Shown: positions 1 to 11,516 of the stretch, piece after piece | How the letters are laid out: every line of letters starts with the position of its first letter | Numbering within the stretch: position 1 is the stretch's first letter | Source of the DNA: Cryptomeria japonica | Lineage: Eukaryota > Streptophyta > Pinopsida > Cupressales > Cupressaceae | Assembly (NCBI RefSeq): GCF_030272615.1 | Contig: NW_026728924.1 | Coordinates: 372,001 to 436,000, forward strand | DNA: 64,000 nucleotides | Reading direction: 5' to 3' | Made by a program: the position numbers and the translations under genes | The notes under the pieces: model-generated | Seen by the model: only the letters and a program-made list of their open reading frames with translations | Database searches by the model: none | Told to the model about the DNA's origin: nothing

Positions 1-420
1 GCACTATTGAAAAAAGTCAACCCGATGTTAACACTTAAGACAAGTAGAAGCATGTGATCAGGATAGAATACACCGATGAAATCCATCGGCAAAACACCCA
101 CAAGAGGCAATGGAGAAATCTTGTCTTGTCGATAGCTGATGAGGCTATCGGTAAGACTATTTCTAATGAGAATGTTGGCAAAGCTTATGTTGAGGAGATA
201 TAACATATTGGTAGGACCTTTTCTGATGGAAAATACATTGGGGAGATTATGCCCATCGCCTAAACACATTTTAATCTATCCCGCTGTCCAATGAGACTAG
301 TGGGATAACTCTCCCCGATCAACAGGTAGAGAGGTCATCGACTTATGTTATCCCGATGAGTAAGAACAAATCAAGAGGTTGTGAAATTCATCGGATCAAC
401 ATATGTCGATCAATAGGTAA
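1..420. repeat. CACTA-2 repeat, left copy
   Basis: This block is repeated in the same orientation at about 37,044-37,498, close to the CACTA terminus at 37,783. It is rich in short inverted motifs such as CCGATG and CATCGG (for example the foldback around 71-87). I infer that it belongs to the same outer CACTA element, whose 5' end lies to the left of the window. The right copy carries some extra internal sequence. Confidence 0.6.
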
Positions 421-729
421 TCTTAATGTATCGAAGAAAGGGAGAGAGTTATGTCGATGATGCCAAAATAAAATTACATCAGGGAGACCTGTGCCTATGA
501 GTCGTTGTCAAATCAAATTTTAAAATTGCAGTAGAGGACTCTTATTAAATGCTTGCATCGGGTTCACAATCAGCCAATTTACGGGATGCTAATCATTGCG
601 AGTTTGGCATTGAATACATTTGTTATATAATTGAATTTTCCTAACATAAATCATCACATAGTGAAGGAAATTGGCAGAATAGAGACTTCTAATTCATAAA
701 AGGTAGAGTGAGAAATTGCAGTTGTAGAA
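421..729. other. Non-coding stretch upstream of broken ORF
   Basis: AT-rich sequence between the repeat and the first ATG of the following ORF. I see no gene or recognisable element in it. By position it would be the 5' untranslated or promoter region of that ORF. Confidence 0.4.
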
Positions 730-2087
730 ATGGAGGCATCTAGTTCTACAGGGAAAAAGAGATCAACCGAGAGTTTGGAGTTAGGAGCCAAGAAATCCAA
801 AATGGGAGAAGATGCCCAAGTTAGAAAATTTAACCAAGATATGATTGATCAAATGCAAGCGCCTAGCCCTAAGTCTAGAAGATAAAAACAGCATCTACCT
901 GGTCAGGATCAATTGGAAGATAGATACAAGGATGTCGGGGATGTTTGGACTAGGATAAGGGGATATGAATTATTTCTATTACATTACTTGAGGATAAATA
1001 GGTAGGTGTCTCTCTACAACCCCTGGGTTACAAATCTGGGTAAGCTAATTGTCTCTAATGTTTTTGTAAATTTGAAAGTTTTAGAGATTCTGGTGAGAAA
1101 TTATAATTCTGCGGGTAGATACATTCAAACTCCAAATGGAGAAGCCTTCATAAGGTTTTCAGAAAACACTATAAATGAAGTGTTCAACCTAGATTCTGGC
1201 TTTGATAAACCTCTATCTTTTGGGGAATTGGAAGAGGAATATCAAAGAATAGACACTACATACCCTAGGTGGAAACTAGTTGTCCATAAAGAAGAAGCAA
1301 GAGAACTGACAAAATAGGATGGGCCATCATTTAACATTGATTTGTTCAGACATTACCTTCAGTACACCTATATGTCTTGTGGGTAGTTAGGAGGTGTTGA
1401 GGTTCCAGACCTCATGAGTATTGGGCAATTAGTTTTAGCTTCAGACATTCAAATGTATGAACCTAGGCCATTTGATTATGCATCATATTTGGTGGAGAGA
1501 TTGCATGAGGTATTTTTGAACCTCAGGGATAATAATTTCCCTAATTTTAAGTTTTACTCATTATTGATGCATTTAATCTTATTCTATGGATGTTTTAGGG
1601 ATATGTAGCTCAAGGAATTGAGGCTTAACATCAGAACCAGGAAAGGGGAGGAGCAATCTATTCAATTATGGACTTCTTTTTGGGATTCTCATTACACAAC
1701 ATCAAATTATATCAAATTTGAGGAATGTATGGTAAATCCAATTTATCAGATGTATGGATTATCTTGTGATGGATCAATCTCAGATGATATTAAAAGATTT
1801 TTAAGACCTAAAGATTTTGATGATAGAAAGATAGTGAATCATAACTAGGGAGATTAGTGTGTCCATAAGGGCTTCACATGGTTCAAGATATATAGGTTTC
1901 AAGGAACTCCCTATATGTTGTCAAAATGTGTCCCTGACCGAATACCATACTTGGAGATTTTTAGACAATTGAGTGTCTCAAATGCTAAAAAAATAGGGGA
2001 TCTATGTAAGCAGGCTTTCTTGCCAGGTACTCTCTATTGGTGTTGGAAATAAGACACGCCCAGACCGATGATGGACTAGTCCAAGAG

Positions 2088-2159
2088 GGGCCAGTAGCTC
2101 ATTGGTAGAGCACTCTAGCAGTGTATGGAAGGTCCTAGGTTCAAGTCCTAGCTGGTCCA
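2088..2159 (+). other. tRNA-like sequence inside the short LTR
   Basis: A 72-nt segment has a 7-nt acceptor stem pairing (GGGCCAG with CTGGTCC), a D-arm (GCTC…GAGC), and a T-arm with the B-box core GGTTCAAGTCC. The anticodon arm is poor: a mismatched stem and an apparent 8-nt loop. It is therefore not called a functional tRNA gene. The A and B boxes could still act as a Pol III promoter. Confidence 0.6.
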
Positions 2160-2169
2160 TGTATCAACA

Positions 2170-2182
2170 TGGTATTAGAGCC
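2170..2182 (+). promoter_or_regulatory. Primer-binding-site-like motif
   Basis: TGGTATTAGAGCC follows the LTR-like end ATCAACA directly. It differs by one base from the standard plant initiator-tRNA primer site. Confidence 0.5.
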
Positions 2183-3470
2183 AGGTCCAGGCTAGGAGTC
2201 CCAAGCACACAAAAACCTATGATGTAATTGACATGAAATTCATGGAAGAATTTTATTTATTCAAACATTTTGTAAGAAATAATTATGATCCAAAAGGATA
2301 TATCCAATGCTACAAGAAAAGGTAAAATCTAGGTGATTATTTGCATGTGAGTCTGGAAGAAGAAGATATATTTAGGAACATGGAAGATGCAGAGGCTGAA
2401 GAAGTGATTGATAACCTAAACAAACAATTGGAGGAGAAAAGATAGAGGTTAATGGAGATGGAATCATGAGAAGAAATGTCATAAAATGAACCAGAAGACA
2501 CTAAAGCCATTTCTAAGTCACAGGCAAAAGATGTGGAAGAAGAGTTCAATGAAGATGATCAAATTGTAACTAAAATGAAAATTTATAAAGATGCAAGATT
2601 GGATGGACATTCTAATTTTGTGGAAGATGATGTATTTGTTAAATCCAAAGAATTTAAGTCTTTTCTTTATAATTTCAAAGGCAAAAGGCTCATGGAGTCT
2701 ATCTTAAATGTGACACCTAAAAATGAAGCATAATTATTGAAGAGAATAAAAGAGGATATAGAAGAAGAATTGGTGACAATGACTCCACAAAGAGGGAGAC
2801 AATTACTGATAGACGCTGAAGTAATTCTTTTTCCAGGATGGGACCTGAGTGCCTATTTTATTTTTGATAGTTTATTGCACTATGATAATAAGGAATTCAA
2901 ATTGAATATTCAGGGAGTTAATGACATTTTTATTGGGTCAAGGTTAGATATAGATGAGGAAGAACTAATGCTCTGGGCACTATATCCACCAAACAAGAGA
3001 CCAACAATCATTGATGTGGATAGGGCTTTTGGACACATGATGAAATTAAAGGTGGGAGAAATTGATCCTATTGTCTCAACAGATATATGAATAGATATTT
3101 CCAAATTTAACAGGTCACGGACAGTTAGAGTGGTAAGGGAAAGGATTCAGTACAAAACTATGTATGAGGAGGCCATCAGAAGAAGTGGACAGTCTGAACC
3201 CATGTTGCTTTCTCCTGAAAAAACAAAATGGAAGAAAAAATGTGAGGAATTCCAGCAGGAAAATCAAAAAAATTTCAAACATATGCAAAATGTAAGAATT
3301 GATACTGCTTCTTTCTTATTGAATAAAAGATTTGAAAAGCTGCAGGGTCACTTGGAAGAATTTTGGGTTGTGTTTCAGAAAAATGTGGACAATGCAGTAT
3401 GACATAACAGGATCAAAAACAGACTGGGGGTCAAGCTGCATGAGAAGAATTTGGAGGGAGAAGATGCCAA

Positions 3471-3475
3471 AGAGA
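3471..3475. repeat. copia-1 target-site duplication, left copy
   Basis: AGAGA immediately precedes the LTR start TGTTGG and is repeated at 33,036-33,040 after the LTR end CTAACA. A 5-bp duplication is the normal size for copia integration. Confidence 0.85.
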
Positions 3476-3597
3476 TGTTGGTACTATGGATACGTTGCAT
3501 TGGTTTTGTCATTCATGTCAACACTTGTCCTTCTGGAGATCTTTGGTTATGTTCACCAACAAGTTAAGTGACTTATGCACAATCACCAGTATTTGAT
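3476..3597 (+). repeat. copia-1 5' LTR, first fragment
   Basis: It matches the start of the 3' LTR at 31,796 (TGTTGGTA…, then the stretch ending ATTTGAT). It is cut at GAT (3,595-3,597), the CACTA-1 target site. The LTR resumes at 14,649. Confidence 0.9.
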
Positions 3598-5648
3598 CAC
3601 TAATACATTAAGCCTAAAATTTAGACAAAGGTTTCCGATGGAGAAAGTATATTGTGATCAAACTTTTTTTTTTTTTGAAAAAATGCCCGATTTTGTCAAA
3701 ATTCTGACGATAATGCAACATTTGGTTTCGATGGAGAAGGAATTGGCAATGACATTAGGGTTTTTTTAGAAAAAGTGCTTGCGTTCTTCAAAATTTCGAC
3801 GACCATGTGCATTACTTAAAAAAAAAGAAAAGACCAAGTCATTTCATAAATCCTACCTCTTTACAAAGTCTCGCCTCTCATTCGTCCTGCCTCTATAGCG
3901 AACTTGTGGGTTTAATCATGGCAGGGAAGATCATTAGTGTGACAAACACGACTGCAGTGGGGAATGGGGGAATGAAGTGCCAAGGGCTGGCACATAACCA
4001 GCGAGGATGACCGCAAGGGAGCCCAAAATGGGTTGTGTAAATGGTGACGCCCGGGCCTCCGTCAACAACAATAAGAGCTACAGACGGAGGAAGAAGTCAT
4101 CTTGTCCTTCAATTTGTACATTTAGATTCAAGGTGTGTAGGTTGCTTTTCTTGATTTCTTAAATGGAACCAGTTATGAATATGGGAAATTGCTTCTTCAT
4201 CTTTCGTTTCTTCAAAATTAAGAATGATGGTAGGATGGCTAGAAGAACACCCTTCTTCGAATCTTCCACAAAATTGTTCTTCAAAATCTTCTTCTTCACT
4301 TCTATATCCCATTTGCACAATTAAGATATTGGCCTTCTATATGAATCTCATGAAGGAGTTTTGGCTTCCTAGTTAACTTATTTATTAACTAGTCTTCATT
4401 AGTTTACTAATTTGAAAGAAATTAGGAAAGGTCTAGTACCTTGTCGAGTCAATATAAAAGTTTTCAAAGAAGATTGTGATTTACCTTCCTCTAAATGTGT
4501 TACTAGTATAGGGAGATCCTCTCTCCTCTACTTCCTTGATCTTCTTAAGACCTATTCATTCTTATAGTATGTAGTTTAGTTAATTCATATATCATACTAA
4601 AAACCCCATCTTCATTATTTTCATCATTGATCTTTGAGAACAGATTCAAAAAAGTCATATTGTTTATAGAGATATATGTCTTCTTCTACTACACCCCTCC
4701 ATGATATTGCATTAGTCATGTAGACTAATTTAACAATTGTGTTCTTACAAGAGCAATTTGAAGTGATGTGGCAAAGCTTGTTGCAAATATAGTAGATTAT
4801 AGTTTTGGATCGAGGCTTGGGATACTTGCACTTGCAAAGGTAAGTGTGCTCGGAGCATGAAAATGATGATGATTAAAGGATCACTTACAAAAAAATGAGT
4901 TTGCATTTTTTGTGAGAGTAATGCTTGTGAGTAAAGGGCTAGCAACCAAAGGGGCCAGTTTAAGGAAAGTAAGGATCACGAGACTTGTTTTTCTTATGAT
5001 ATCCTACATGTCTCATCTTGACCTATATAATCAAGGGGTTCTATTTATAATCTCATTCATTCATATTGTAAACTTGCATTCATTGATAGGAATATAGTTT
5101 ATTCATGTCATATTGATCTTCTCATTTTGTTGTGCTTTCCATTTGACCTCTAGATCTTGGGTGGCTATCTCCATAGTCAAATCTTAAAATATTTACCTTT
5201 CTAGATTCTATAAAAGAAATGGTTTTATCAAGAATATCATATGGAATAGCTTCTAAATATTTGCTTTTGATAGCAATATTGTTAGAGCATTTTGCTTTAT
5301 AGGAAAATAATCTAAACTAGACTTTTTTTTTCAAGCTAAGACAAAACAAAGTAAGGTAACAAAGTAAGGCAGTACAATAATCACTTTCTCTAAATTGAGA
5401 TTTTTTGGCAAAATTTTCCAAAAGAATCTCTAAATTAGTCACATAAACATACTTTCTCACTATCGTCTCCTCCATATAACCCCTTGGATCAAATAAGGGT
5501 ATAATTCTGAATGCTCTCAAGTTATACATAGTAATATCTTTGTCACATTGTTTTAAGTTTCATATCTCATGATAGTGGTTACTCTTGTCATATGATTGCT
5601 ATTGTGTAGATGGGTCCTTGAGACCTAGTTTAATCCCATTTTTTAATC
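3598..5648. other. CACTA-1 left subterminal and non-coding part
   Basis: The first ~230 bp carry subterminal motifs (TCCGATGG, CTGACGA, TCGACGA). A GC-richer patch at 3,880-4,100 has a short ORF beginning at 3,918 that I cannot assign; it may be another captured fragment. From about 4,330 to 5,648 I see only AT-rich sequence and no gene. Confidence 0.4.
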
Positions 5649-6190
5649 TATATCAAAGATATTCTTGGCATCCTCACTCAATGGCAATCAATCTCTCCCT
5701 ACCCAGATTAACCTATCTCTAAATTTGGAAAATGGGTGCAGAAGTTTGAGTATGAGTACTCTTTGGTTATTTGTCATGCTTGTAAGGAGAAAAATAAGGA
5801 TGAAACTTTCCCTATTTCCCAGGAGATTCAAAATATTGATTCTAATCAAGGGAGTTCCCCTTTGGATTGTTCAAGGATATATAATGCTTTGGGTTCTAAT
5901 GATGGATGTGCCAATGATATTATGTCCCTTCATTGTCTCAAGAAAATAGGATTTGGAGAGAAGGGTCCTTCCTTTGTGCTCAATCAAAGAGCTTTGGATC
6001 AATTTTTTAAACCACCCTGATTCTAGGATGGTTCATTTTTGCTTTAGTTATTCCGCCTCTTGTTGTTTTGTTGTTTTGGAGCTATTTTGTTTTGTTGTTT
6101 TGTTGGGATTAATGCATCATCTTTCTCTTTGCACAAGGGATCAGGGCCCTTTCAAAATCCCTTCTTATCTAATTAAAAACACTCAATGAT
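5649..6190 (+). pseudogene. LINE ORF1 C-terminal fragment inside CACTA-1
   Basis: The frame ending at 6,020 reads KFEYEYSLVICHACKEK…, which fits the cysteine region after the DUF4283 domain of plant LINE ORF1 proteins. It ends FFKPP-stop. The LINE ORF1 at 46,479 ends with the same FFKPP-stop, and both are followed by a T-rich stretch of similar character. This is a second copy of that LINE family, 5'-truncated, with no ORF2 attached. Confidence 0.55.
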
Positions 6191-7699
6191 GATGGATCAT
6201 TATAGTCCCCCCTCTATGCTTGGATTTAAAAATAGAATGAACTCTAAATACTTGTTTAATTCTAATAGAATATGACATTAGGGTACCTAGGTAGCATAAG
6301 AGGTTTTTCACTAAATTCTTCCACCTTAATGATAGTTAACGTTATGGATTGAATGAAACAAACTCTTGTTCATGGATCACCTTCTTAGCCTCCTATGGAA
6401 GTCATTCTTTGTGTGGTCTACCATGACCATAATCAGGGTCTTAATAAATGTATTAGATACTCTCTATTATCAATAAGAGAGTTATCATAATATAGTCATG
6501 GCGAGTTATCATAATATAGTCGTGGCGAGTACTTAGAAACATTATCATTTCTTAGTTGTATGGAAACTACAAATTCATGCATCTAGGCAACAATACACAC
6601 TAGCTATTATATGATTCCACTAATGAGAAAAGCCTAGTCAATCTTACAGTTTGTGGAATTAGTCATGTCCCTCATATAGAATATCTATATATGGAGTATT
6701 CTTGCCTATAGATTACCTATTATTTTGCTTATTAATGTGATTATTTCAAATACATCATAAAAGTGCCCTTCTAATATGTTTATGCATCAATCTTGAAACC
6801 ATATTTTTATTAACCAACCAATGATAAGAATTATCTTAAACACGCCTCTATATTTGAATCCCACTAGTTTTGATAATCAACCATAATAACCTTAACAATG
6901 CATCGACTGCAACAATGCCTAATAAATCATCAATTGTCTTAGGTGAATCTAGCCAAAGACAACCCATCAAATCCACTAATCTCCCTTGGATCCCAATCAT
7001 AAAATTTTATGGTTGTTGGAACAAGCTTGGGAGATTGAAGAGATATAAGGAACATTTCAACTTCCAAAATACCGAAGGAACAAAAATAATTAGCTAACAC
7101 ATCTTCTTTTGGGAATTTTTGTATTTAGTTCTTCCTTTGCAAATCAACATACCCTATTTTGGTTTCCCAAATATTTACTAAATAAATTTGAAGATAAATT
7201 GGGAAGAGAATCCATCATATAGATATTTATTTTCAATAGCCTTAGAGGACATTGTTTTGTCTATCATTTATTATAATAGCTAATACCCAATTTTTTTATA
7301 AGATAACAAGCAAAACCTCCTCTTCACAAACTATGTTTTCCTTAATAATCCAAGAATGAAAAAAGGAACCCACATAAAAATTACTTACTCCCTACCATGA
7401 AGGCAAAAGAACATCCAATTTAAAGATAGATGTACCAAAAGGAAAGAAATATCACCTCAAAATCTGTCTTGAACTTATACATTGAATCTATACACACGAG
7501 AATCCCCTTAATAACTCTCTCACAACTTTCAATGCTAGAAGAATGAGTGTTTTCACAAGACTTTCATACTATGATATTTATATCAAGATTCACTTGCATA
7601 GTTTTAGAGTCAAGCTGACCCATTCTCATGAGTAGTTTACATGAACCCCTCATAAGAATGGATCACATAGTACTCATTTCATCAAAGTGATGCTCATAG
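6191..7699. other. Non-coding CACTA-1 interior
   Basis: AT-rich sequence with only short chance ORFs. Two nearly identical ~24-bp stretches (GAGTTATCATAATATAGTC) stand in tandem around 6,478-6,528. I see no gene. Confidence 0.35.
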
Positions 7700-7769
7700 T
7701 GGTGAAGCACTAGGGATTCATAGGAGGTCACCCATACTAATACTACTCTAAATCAAGCACGTTTAACCA
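7700..7769 (-). pseudogene. 5S rRNA-like fragment
   Basis: The reverse complement runs from GGTTAAACGTGCTTG through GAGTAGTATTAGTATGGGTGACCTCC to CTAGTGCTTCACC. That corresponds to the 3' half of plant 5S rRNA (…GTTAAGCGTGCTTG…GAGTAGTACTAGGATGGGTGACCTCC…), including the internal-control C-box region. The 5' half is absent and there are several substitutions. It could be a 5S pseudogene or a remnant of a Cassandra-type TRIM, whose LTRs carry 5S sequence. Confidence 0.7.
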
Positions 7770-10084
7770 TGTAGATTGTCCCAACATCAAACCCATTCAA
7801 CTTGCCACCCCATTTGCAAAACCTTCATCAAGTGGTGTGCCTTATAAACCATTCATTATAGAGAAACTTTAGCTTATCCATTGACAAGTGGGAGGTGTTG
7901 ATGTCTTTTTTATGCACATGTGAACATAGAATAAAATACCCAAAAGTATCTTATCCTCTCTTGAACAAAGTTACTCAAATGCTGGAGATTTGCTTAAGGA
8001 TCACTTGAGAAAACTCCAAGGTTTTGGTATGTCAGGTCACAACGTGTGGATAAACATAGTTGGTTTATGTGATTGCTGGTATCACAAGGGGACTTACGTT
8101 GAATTGTCAAATGCTTGAATAGTTGGAACTTGATCATCTGATATTTCAATCTCATGATGTTGTTTGTCCTAAACTAACTTGAGTTGAAAAAAGGGAAAAA
8201 GGTGAAGTGTTAATAAAATCTATTCTAAGGCTTAGACTGTAAGAAGATGGATGAATGATTAGATGGACTCCTATTGAGCGAGGTCTCAACATAGGGTTAT
8301 ATGAGACAGGGGTAAGTTCAATAGTGATTTCTCCTCTACAACCTTTGCCAGTCTATACAAAAATGAGAGCTTGACAACATTCTTTCGCTTTTAGCTAGCT
8401 AAATTTTTCAAGAATTTTATCTCTAGATTTAATATTTCTTTTCTTGCATGAATCTATTAATTTTGAGATAACAAATATTGCCTTCATGAATTGATCCTAG
8501 TTTATCCCTTTAACCCTGATTAATTTATTTAGAGTGTTTAGTTCCATTTTAATCCTTTCTTTTACAATTAAATATTATTAAAAAATTGTATTATTGTTCC
8601 AAATTTTGTGGATATTTAGGAGACACAAATAAAATATAAATGTAATCATTCCAAATTTTTGTAGGAGATATTGGAATGAGACAAACAGGAAGAGTAGTAA
8701 ACATGAGTCACAATGAGCACTTTAGAATAAATCTAAACATTATAAGGAAGAGTAGCTTGGAAAAATAGAAGCGTAATTTATTTTCCAATATGCAAGATTA
8801 TTACTTAGGAAAGAATCTTGAAAGAGGATTGAAAAGATTCCTTGAGCTAACATTGTCTCACTTATCCAAAATTATGAGGAAGGATTCATTAATGAAATGG
8901 TCATTAACAAGATGGAGAGAATAATAATTAGGAAGAGATAGATTTCACATGCTACTAGGTGACTAGATTGGAGAGAAACTAGAGGAAAACCATTTAGCTT
9001 GGCCATGACACAAAGTCTTAGAATAGATGCCAACCTTGGTGAATGGAATGAAAATCCCAAACAATTAATGAGTGGTGAGACAAGTAGAGGCATCTATAAA
9101 TTTTGTTTTGAATAAAATAAAGAAAAAATGGGACTAAAACCAAGGGAAATGCACATGGAAAGGATATGATGAAAATCAAAATAAATAGTTTGAAGATAAT
9201 ATTAGTTACCTAAAGGATATTCCACTTGATTATTTGGTATATCATAACTATTTTGACAAATTTTGAAACCATTAGAGGTACCTTTTGCTTCTGTAGATGA
9301 GGCATTCATTCATGTTGAAGTTGTGATAGCTTATTTGCCTCTTTATAGACAACAAATTATCCATACGAATTATCATATATACTTGTAACCTCCATCCCAA
9401 ACCACCTATTTCACTCTTCTTCCTTTGTGTACCTCTTTTATTCTTCCATTACCTCTTCGCTTACCTAAATTAAATCCAAAACATAGTGTATATAGCATCA
9501 AAAAAATTCCATATTTGATTAATATTATCCACAACATATCAAAAAGATAAATACCACACTTACTGTGTCATCAACCAAAAATAATTTACTTACATATTCA
9601 AAGAGTTCAATAATGGAGAAACATCCATGTGGTGCTCTACACATGTCCTTGAAGGTTCAAGAAATACTTATCCTCTATTGGTCCAAACTTTAAATCACTT
9701 TCCATGCATGAAAATAATTGCAACCATACACAATTTCCCACCCAATAGATTCTCTCAAACTAGTTTACTATCTTAACATAGGATCAAGGAAAAGCGCGCC
9801 AAAATAGGAATCCAAGTGTCTTAAAAGCCTTCAAGACCATAGTGGTGAGGATTGAATTTCTTTCTTTAGTGGTATCTTTCTCTAGATTAATTAGTTGGGG
9901 ATTCTATTAGGACCTTTTCCTAATTAAAAATATATATAAAGATTATATCCCTAAATATTGCATTCATAATAGAATAAATTTCTGCAATATTAAGACTAAA
10001 TTCATAATAGATTTATAGTGATGAATAAAGAAATATTTATGATTATCAAAAAATTGATGTTTTCTTTCTCCCAACTGTCATTGG
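7770..10084. other. Non-coding CACTA-1 interior
   Basis: AT-rich; nothing recognisable on either strand. A stretch near 8,860-9,090 reads as a weak, stop-broken coding-like segment without a family match I can name. Confidence 0.35.
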
Positions 10085-10520
10085 ATATTGGGTGATCTTT
10101 GAGGCATTATGTCAAATAGTTCATGTGCCTTATCTAAGCTTACATATTTTGCATGCATGTGTACCTGGGCAGTTGCACTACAACATCTATACTCACTAAT
10201 CACATTTGGTTGGAAGTTTCTAAATCTATTTCAAACACATCTTGTGCATATCCTGCAATCATAACATTCCATTAGATCGCGTTTCTTTGATGCATCTCAC
10301 TAAACAGTTCATGCGCTTTCATGTCTATACTTCCACATTTTCCAAACATGTCAAACAGAGCATTTCCAACCGTAAGCATATGATATTAATTACCCTTACC
10401 TTCTGCTTTGATGGAAGCCCATACTCTATTCCAAAGCTCCCTTTTTGGCACAGGTAGAGAGTACGTTGGCAAATAAAACTAATCAAAATGGAAATCTATT
10501 TGTTGCATTGACTGCATTAT
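10085..10520 (-). pseudogene. PPR (PLS-type) protein fragment captured by CACTA-1
   Basis: The minus strand, with a few stops and frame slips, reads FANVLSTCAKKGALE…, VGNALFDMFGKCGSID…AHELFSEMHQRNAI.WNVMIAGYAQ, then HAKYVSLDKAHELFDIMPQR. These match the consecutive helices of PLS-class pentatricopeptide repeats (VLSACA..GALE, GNALVDMYAKCGSI, VFDKMPQRDVVSWNAMIAGYAQ). PPR proteins bind organellar RNA in sequence-specific fashion. Only about three repeats are present, with no transit peptide or E/DYW tail, so this is a captured gene piece. The flanking DRM fragments support capture by the transposon. Confidence 0.8.
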
Positions 10521-10569
10521 GAGTATGCTTATGTATTTCATTGACAACATAAAGCAAGAAAGGACTTGA

Positions 10570-10593
10570 GAATATCTCCTCGAGGAGATATTC
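10570..10593. repeat. 24-bp perfect palindrome
   Basis: GAATATCTCCTC is followed immediately by its own reverse complement, centred on CTCGAG. It lies between the PPR fragment and the DRM repeats. It may be a breakpoint scar or chance; function unknown. Confidence 0.6.
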
Positions 10594-10895
10594 TATGACA
10601 GCTGCGAGGTAGATGAGAGTTTCTTATGCCATTTGCTTTGTTATATGTAGTCAAACACGAGAACACTGTTTGAATTCAAATGCTAACAGTGATTGTCTTT
10701 TTAACGGAAACAGACAGGAAGGGACTTCAAGGGAAGGAATGGGCCCACAACACACCTAAGTAGTCAAAGCTTAGTGTGTGTTGTTTAAGGCTTCCCACTT
10801 AAGACATCATAATTGATTGTCTCTTCACTCCTAAGATCTTCAAAAGTCTTTAATGGCTTCATTGAGTCCTTTTGTCTTCCAAATTCACCTACACC

Positions 10896-11100
10896 AACTT
10901 GAATTCTCCTTCAATGCTTGATTGCCTGTTCACTTGGAATTGAATTGATTTTATAACTAAGAGATCACTTGAATTATAGGTAGACCCCTTCAAATGATAG
11001 GGTAGGCTTCCTTTTATACCTTATATATGTCTTGAAAGCATTTTATCCTGATGGCTTTAAATTAAAGTACTTTCTCTTCTATCTGGTATTGGTGGAGCAG
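10896..11100 (+). pseudogene. DRM methyltransferase motif-I exon, direct copy A
   Basis: This ~200-bp block is nearly identical to 11,271-11,487: intron-like sequence, then the coding stretch FYPDG… and, in the next frame, VLSLLSGIGGA. In DRM enzymes the motif-I S-adenosylmethionine-binding segment reads VLSLFSGIGGAEVALH. The copy stops after GGA (…GGAGCAG, 11,100). Captured piece of a de novo DNA methyltransferase gene. Confidence 0.75.
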
Positions 11101-11270
11101 ATCCTTTTATGATATGTAAGTTGAGAATATTTTATGAAAGGCCCCTAAATGAATACACTTTAAACTGATTTTAATATACCTTGAAGTGTGCAATATGGAA
11201 GGTTTGTATTCTTAATCTCCTACCCATTTCTTAATTTAAAAGATGATATCTTTATTAAATATCTTTATTA

Positions 11271-11516
11271 ACTTGATTTCTCCTTCAATTCTCGATGAAT
11301 GCTTGATTGCATGTTCACTTGGAATTGAATTGATTTTATAATTAAGAGATCACTTGAATTGTAGGTAAACCCCTTCAAATGACAGGGTAGGCTTCCTTTT
11401 ATACCTAATATATGTCTTGAAAGCATTTTATCGTGATGGCTTTAAATTAAAGTACTTTCTCTTCTATCTGGTATTGGTGGAGCAGAGGTTGCATTGCATC
11501 ATCCTAGGATACATAT
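11271..11516 (+). pseudogene. DRM motif-I exon, copy B (left arm of hairpin)
   Basis: The direct repeat of copy A, but it runs on into GGAEVALHHPRIHI, matching the DRM segment GGAEVALHRLGIH after motif I. The frame needs a 1-bp shift just before VLSL. The last ~87 bp are the left arm of a foldback whose right arm is at 11,538-11,630. DRM enzymes add cytosine methylation at RdDM (small-RNA-directed DNA methylation) targets; this is a non-coding remnant of one. Confidence 0.75.

Larger units (their letters stand above)
2041..2217 (+). mobile_element. Short LTR-like insertion with tRNA-like core
   Basis: A 177-bp segment interrupts the ORF; removing it joins the flanking codons (…LYW and YDV…) in frame. 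It starts TGTTGG and an LTR-like unit ends ATCAACA at 2,169. This is followed directly by TGGTATTAGAGCC, a near match to the initiator-tRNA primer site of plant LTR elements. That suggests a 129-bp LTR of a TRIM-type (miniature) element plus a stub of internal DNA. No second LTR or clear target duplication is visible, so a tRNA-derived SINE is the alternative. Confidence 0.55.
730..3470 (+). pseudogene. Unrecognised transposon-associated ORF, 5' part (broken)
   Basis: One reading frame runs from the ATG at 730 to 3,470 with in-frame stops (883, 1003, 1315, 1384, 1606, 1846, 1855, 3400 and others) but with the frame itself kept. The N-terminus is basic and serine-rich. A middle part reading NPWVTNLGKL to FSENTINEVF loosely resembles plant transposon-associated proteins. 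The C-terminal third is acidic, then charged and coiled-coil-like. It is interrupted by a 177-bp insertion at 2,041 and by copia-1 at 3,476, and continues at 33,041. Lying between two CACTA-2 repeats, it may be an element gene or a captured gene. I do not recognise the family, and no function can be given. Confidence 0.6.

Noticed and set aside
2088-2159. Functional tRNA gene
   Set aside because: Acceptor, D and T arms look right, but the anticodon stem is mismatched and the loop appears to have 8 nt; it sits inside an LTR-like insertion.
3807-4010. Small gene starting MAGKIIS within CACTA-1
   Set aside because: The short internal ORF beginning at 3,918 resembles several NAD-binding protein starts only over a few residues; no fold follows. 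Kept as an unassigned patch.
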